Assembly (NCBI RefSeq): GCF_011927725.1
Contig: NZ_JAATJC010000001.1
Location: 875,001 to 939,000 of the forward strand
DNA: 64,000 bases
Source of the DNA: Sphingomonas kaistensis
GTDB taxonomy: Bacteria; Pseudomonadota; Alphaproteobacteria; Sphingomonadales; Sphingomonadaceae
Direction: 5' to 3'
Part shown: one piece after another, positions 61,183 through 64,000 of the stretch
How the letters are laid out: each line of letters starts with the position of its first letter
Position numbering within the stretch: the first letter of the stretch is position 1
The notes under the pieces: model-generated
Databases searched by the model: none
What the model saw: the letters and a program-made list of their open reading frames with translations, nothing else
What the model was told of the DNA's origin: nothing
Made by a program: the position numbers and the translations under genes

Positions 61183-61749
61183 GTGTATCATCCCGAACTC
61201 ATCCGCCATCCGGACTCTTGCCCGGCCCTCGTCCTCAACGCCGATTACACGCCCTTGTCCTATTATCCGCTCAGCCTGTGGCCCTGGCAGAGCGCGATCA
61301 AGGCGATGTTCCTCGAGCGGGTGGACGTGATCGCCCATTATGACCGCGAGGTGCACAGCCCAAGCCACACGCTGAAGCTGCCCAGCGTGATCGCGCTGCG
61401 CCAGTTCGTGCGGCCGAGCGAGCATCCCGCCTTCACCCGCTTCAACCTGTTCCTGCGCGACCGCTTTCGCTGCGTCTATTGCGGGTCGGGGCGGGAACTG
61501 ACCTTCGACCATGTCATCCCGCGCGCCCAGGGCGGCCGGACCACGTGGGAGAATGTCGCCACCGCCTGCGCGCCCTGCAACCTGCGCAAGGGCGGCCGCA
61601 CCCCGCGTCAGGCCGGCATGCACATCGCCCACTGGCCGGAGCGACCGACCAGCTGGGAACTGCAGGACCACGGCCGCGCCTTTCCGCCGGGCTACCTCCA
61701 CGAAAGCTGGCGCGATTACCTTTATTGGGATGTCGAGCTGGACGCCTGA
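61183..61749 (+). CDS. HNH endonuclease family protein
   Basis: A 188-residue HNH protein conserved widely in alphaproteobacteria. The core is CVYCGSGRELTFDHVIPRAQGG followed by TTWENVATACAPCNLRKGGR, with both zinc Cys pairs. The N-terminal VLNADYTPLSYYPLSLW is characteristic. The start is taken as GTG 61183; the frame extends to 61000. Cellular role unknown, despite a wide distribution. Confidence 0.88.
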   Translation: MYHPELIRHPDSCPALVLNADYTPLSYYPLSLWPWQSAIKAMFLERVDVIAHYDREVHSPSHTLKLPSVIALRQFVRPSEHPAFTRFNLFLRDRFRCVYCGSGRELTFDHVIPRAQGGRTTWENVATACAPCNLRKGGRTPRQAGMHIAHWPERPTSWELQDHGRAFPPGYLHESWRDYLYWDVELDA

Positions 61750-61768
61750 CCGGCGGCGGTAACCAATC

Positions 61769-61784
61769 CTAACGTCTCGTTAAC
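61769..61784 (+). promoter_or_regulatory. Candidate CtrA box upstream of the receiver-like gene
   Basis: CTAA-N7-TTAAC, differing by one base from the CtrA consensus TTAA-N7-TTAAC, 22 bp upstream of ATG 61807. CtrA is the alphaproteobacterial cell-cycle regulator. Confidence 0.4.
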
Positions 61785-61806
61785 CATTCGCCGCCAGATT
61801 GGCGGA

Positions 61807-62334
61807 ATGACCCCCGCTGTTCCTCGTCCCGCTTCCCGCCCGCGCCTGCTGGTGGTGTCTCCCAATCGCTCGCACCTGGCGTTGCTGGCGCGCCGGCTGG
61901 GGGCCGAGGGCTATGCCATCGTCACCGCGGCGGACGGTGCCACCGCGCTGGGTGAGCTTCGCCGTTCCCCGATCGACCTGGTCCTCGCCGAACTGGTGAT
62001 GGAGCCGATGAGCGGGCCCGAACTGACCCGCGCGATCCGCGAGCAGCTGGCCTTTGCCGAAGTGCCGGTGATGCTGATCGCCAGCCGGGCCGAGGCCGAT
62101 CCGGCGGTCCGCGCCTTCGAAGCGGGGGCCGAGGACGTGATCCTCAAGCCCTTCCACTTCGAGGTGCTGGTCGCCCGGATCGAGCGCCGCCGCGCCGCCG
62201 CCGAGCGTGTGGCGTCGATGCGCGCCGACATGAAGGCGATGGACGCCAGGGCCGCGATGAAGGCGATCGAGCTCGGCGAGCTCAAGGACCGGATGTATCA
62301 GCTCGAAGCCGAGCGCCGCCGGGTCTCCGCCTAG
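61807..62334 (+). CDS. Receiver-domain protein without the phosphoacceptor Asp
   Basis: A 175-residue single-domain receiver with a C-terminal coiled coil (about 125-175). The fold is clear (LLVVSPNRSHLALLARRL, ADGATALGELRR, VPVMLIASRA, AGAEDVILKPFHFEVLVARI), with Thr/Ser replaced by S93-like Ser and the conserved Lys in LKP. However the acceptor position is Glu (AELVMEPMSG, residue 62) and the N-terminal acidic pair is absent (VVSPN). It is probably not phosphorylated in the normal way and could be a pseudo-receiver. Confidence 0.85.
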   Translation: MTPAVPRPASRPRLLVVSPNRSHLALLARRLGAEGYAIVTAADGATALGELRRSPIDLVLAELVMEPMSGPELTRAIREQLAFAEVPVMLIASRAEADPAVRAFEAGAEDVILKPFHFEVLVARIERRRAAAERVASMRADMKAMDARAAMKAIELGELKDRMYQLEAERRRVSA

Positions 62335-63212
62335 AGCCCGGCCAGCGCCTCGCGCACCAGCGGGGCGAGGTCCTCGCGCTCCATCGCCAGCTTCAGCGTT
62401 GCCAGCACATAGCCGGCGCGGTCGCCGCAATCGTGGCGCACCGCATCGACCTTGACCGCATGGAACGGCTGGGTGCCGATCAGCTTGGCCATTGCGTCGG
62501 TCAGCTGGATCTCGCCGCCCGCGCCCGGCTCCTGCGCGTCGAGCAGATCCATCACCTCGGGCTGCAGGATGTAGCGGCCGATGACCCCCAGCCGTGACGG
62601 CGCGACCTCGGGCCTGGGCTTCTCGACCAGTCCGAGCACCTCGGTGAGGTTGCCCTCGGACGTGCCGGGCGTGACGATGCCGTAGCTCGCGGTCTTCTCG
62701 GCCGCGACTTCCTCGGCACAGACGATGTTGCCGCCGATTCGGTTATAGGCGTCGACCATCTGGCGCAGCGCGCCCGGCGTGCCCGCCATCAGGTCGTCGG
62801 GAAGCAGCACCGCGAAGGGCTCGTCGCCGACCACATGGCGGGCGCACCACACCGCATGGCCAAGTCCGAGCGGCTGCTGCTGGCGGACGCTGATCAACTC
62901 GCCATAATCGGCGCGGCTCAGCTCCAGCACTTCCAGGCTCTTGCCCTTGGCAGTCATCGTCGCCTCGAGCTCGAACGAGACGTCGAAATAATCGACCAGG
63001 CTCGACTTGCCGCGGCCGGTGACGAAGATCAGCTGCTCGATCCCCGCCTCGCGCGCCTCGTCCACCGCATATTGGATCAGCGGCCGGTCGATCACCGTCA
63101 GCATTTCCTTGGGCATGGTCTTGGTCGCGGGAAGCAGTCGGGTGCCGAGCCCGGCGACTGGGAAAACAGCCTTGCGGACGGGCTTGAAGGTCTGGCTCGG
63201 CGAAGGGCTCAT
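62331..63212 (-). CDS. galU: UTP-glucose-1-phosphate uridylyltransferase
   Basis: A 293-residue nucleotidyltransferase that makes UDP-glucose. Seen: VFPVAGLGTRLLPATKTMPKEM (UTP-binding), PLIQYAVDEA, FVTGRGKSSL, LGLGHAVWCAR and EIQLTDAMA. Normal length. Its ATG overlaps the stop of the LptM-like lipoprotein gene (ATGA). The product supports the surface-sugar genes in this window. Confidence 0.96.
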   Translation of the reverse strand: MSPSPSQTFKPVRKAVFPVAGLGTRLLPATKTMPKEMLTVIDRPLIQYAVDEAREAGIEQLIFVTGRGKSSLVDYFDVSFELEATMTAKGKSLEVLELSRADYGELISVRQQQPLGLGHAVWCARHVVGDEPFAVLLPDDLMAGTPGALRQMVDAYNRIGGNIVCAEEVAAEKTASYGIVTPGTSEGNLTEVLGLVEKPRPEVAPSRLGVIGRYILQPEVMDLLDAQEPGAGGEIQLTDAMAKLIGTQPFHAVKVDAVRHDCGDRAGYVLATLKLAMEREDLAPLVREALAGL

Positions 63213-63580
63213 CGGGGCTCCTGAACTCGTGTCTGGTTGTCGTTGGGCGTAGCGCTGCTGTCGCCCTCGGGTTCCGGGGCGGCCTCGGCCCCGCTCGGCG
63301 GCGGCAGGTCGAAGCGGTCGGGCCGGCGCGGTTCGGACCGGCGCAGGATCTCGTCGACGCGGACCGGGCGGGCGATCGCGGGCGGGGTCAGTAATTGTTC
63401 GGGGGTGGGGGTGACCACCGCCATCTTGGGCTTGACCGGAAGCGAGGCGCCGTCAGCCGGACGCAACTCCCCGGCGCGGCCGCAGGCAGCAAGGGCGAGC
63501 GCCAGCGCCACGGGCAGCAGCCCGCTGGACCTAAGCCCAAGCTTGCGGGATCGGCCGTTCGCGGCCAAGCGCCTGTCCAT
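63209..63580 (-). CDS. LptM-like lipoprotein with proline-rich tail
   Basis: A 123-residue lipoprotein. Signal RSSGLLPVALALALAAC with the LptM-like CGRAGELRPADG after the lipobox, then PEQLLTPPAIARPVRVDEILRRSEPRR and DRFDLPPPSG. Sphingomonad LptM-like proteins near argH/lysA have this same tail pattern (RSEPRxDPFDLPP). Here the neighbours are galU and a divergent TlpA gene instead. The start codon shares the CATG palindrome with the TlpA start. Confidence 0.65.
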   Translation of the reverse strand: MDRRLAANGRSRKLGLRSSGLLPVALALALAACGRAGELRPADGASLPVKPKMAVVTPTPEQLLTPPAIARPVRVDEILRRSEPRRPDRFDLPPPSGAEAAPEPEGDSSATPNDNQTRVQEPR

Positions 63581-64000
63581 GCGTGCTCTCTTCCTCGCCG
63601 CGGCGCTGGCCGCGTTGCTGACTTCGGGCTGCGATAGGCAAGCCGGGTCCCAAAGTGAAGCCGGGGCGGAGCCCGCGGCCCAGCCAGGCGGTCCCGGCCT
63701 CGACCGGTCGCAAGCCGGCAAGGCGATGCCAGACCTCACCCTCAAGGATGGCGACGGGGAGGACACCAGCCTGTCCGCCGTCGCCGCCGGCAAGCCGCTG
63801 CTGGTCAACCTGTGGGCGACCTGGTGCGCGCCCTGCGTCAAGGAATTGCCGACCCTCGACGCGCTGGCCGGTCGCGGCGGCGTGCCGCAGGTCGTCGCAA
63901 TCAGCCAGGACACCGCCACCCCCGACAAGGTCCGGGCCTTTCTTGCCGACAAGAAGATCGGGCTCGAAGCCTATCAGGACAGCGAGATGGGCCTGTCGAG
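63579..64000 (+). CDS. TlpA-family thiol:disulfide oxidoreductase (partial, runs off window)
   Basis: At least 140 residues of an exported thioredoxin-like protein continuing past the window end. Signal MRALFLAAALAALLTSGC with lipobox Cys18, an Ala/Gly/Pro-rich linker, and the WATWCAPC active site (Cys83, Cys86). It probably reduces periplasmic disulfides or supports cytochrome c maturation. The ATG (63579-63581) overlaps the ATG of the divergent lipoprotein gene inside one CATG. Confidence 0.88.
   Translation, partial: MRALFLAAALAALLTSGCDRQAGSQSEAGAEPAAQPGGPGLDRSQAGKAMPDLTLKDGDGEDTSLSAVAAGKPLLVNLWATWCAPCVKELPTLDALAGRGGVPQVVAISQDTATPDKVRAFLADKKIGLEAYQDSEMGLS

Overview
The window is a GC-rich (by eye about two-thirds G+C), gene-dense chromosomal segment from an alphaproteobacterium. 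It is most likely a sphingomonad (Sphingomonadaceae or a close relative). The reasons are the style of its small conserved proteins (DUF2171, a twin-transmembrane HIG1-like protein, a 54-residue MDLNYLY-type protein, an LptM-like lipoprotein with a DPFDLPP-like tail), a class Ia ribonucleotide reductase split into distant nrdA and nrdB, EgtB/EgtD ergothioneine genes and frequent ATGA/GTGA translational coupling. No rRNA, tRNA, CRISPR array or intact insertion sequence was recognised.

Layout. 1-6.7 kb (mostly minus strand): a glycosyltransferase, acetoacetyl-CoA reductase, ferrochelatase, an orphan molybdopterin oxidoreductase large subunit and an acyl-CoA synthetase. 6.7-9.9 kb (plus): a coupled chain lgt - MidA/NDUFAF7-like methyltransferase - GNAT - pgeF; the methyltransferase appears to start at CTG. 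9.9-12.7 kb: small conserved proteins (DUF1993, DUF2200, GFA, excalibur). 12.8-15.0 kb: an accessory patch with a degraded lysis-type remnant, one AT-rich AlbA_2/Schlafen-like ATP-binding gene, and a 9-bp tandem repeat array whose unit also builds a 14-bp palindrome in front of that gene. 15.0-21.9 kb: nrdB and nrdA on the same strand, separated by about 3 kb of small membrane-protein genes, with DnaA-box and candidate NrdR-box motifs upstream. 21.9-30.1 kb: DUF2490, TerC, a DUF3617-like lipoprotein, a LOV hybrid histidine kinase, HNH, DUF1801, a divergent SEDS-like protein and uvrB.

30.1-37.5 kb: a polyglycine lipoprotein; a scar in which truncated flgD and truncated flagellin lie head-to-head; an alpha/beta hydrolase; gloA-gloB; a long-chain acyl-CoA ligase. 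37.5-45.6 kb: an NfrB-like glycosyltransferase with a partner outer-envelope protein, cpaA with an IalB-like protein, rlmN, an HTH regulator, and an MpaB-type oxygenase coupled to a cyclopropane fatty acid synthase. 45.6-54.0 kb: an S46 peptidase, a four-EF-hand protein, and an envelope glycosylation cluster (two GT-C-like membrane proteins, GtrB-like and GtrA-like proteins, a methyltransferase). 54.0-64.0 kb: marC, folD, yggT, egtD, egtB, a flavodoxin-like protein, cobalamin adenosyltransferase, gluQRS, an HNH protein, a receiver-like protein lacking the phosphoacceptor Asp, galU, an LptM-like lipoprotein and the start of a TlpA-family gene.

Most of the window is ordinary core genome. The places that need a second look are the accessory patch at 12.8-15.0 kb, the flagellar scar at 31.6-32.3 kb, the cascade of very small membrane proteins at 18.1-19.1 kb, the divergent SEDS-like gene at 26.9-27.8 kb, and the shared start codon palindrome at 63.58 kb. 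I did not find a complete multi-gene system that I would call new.
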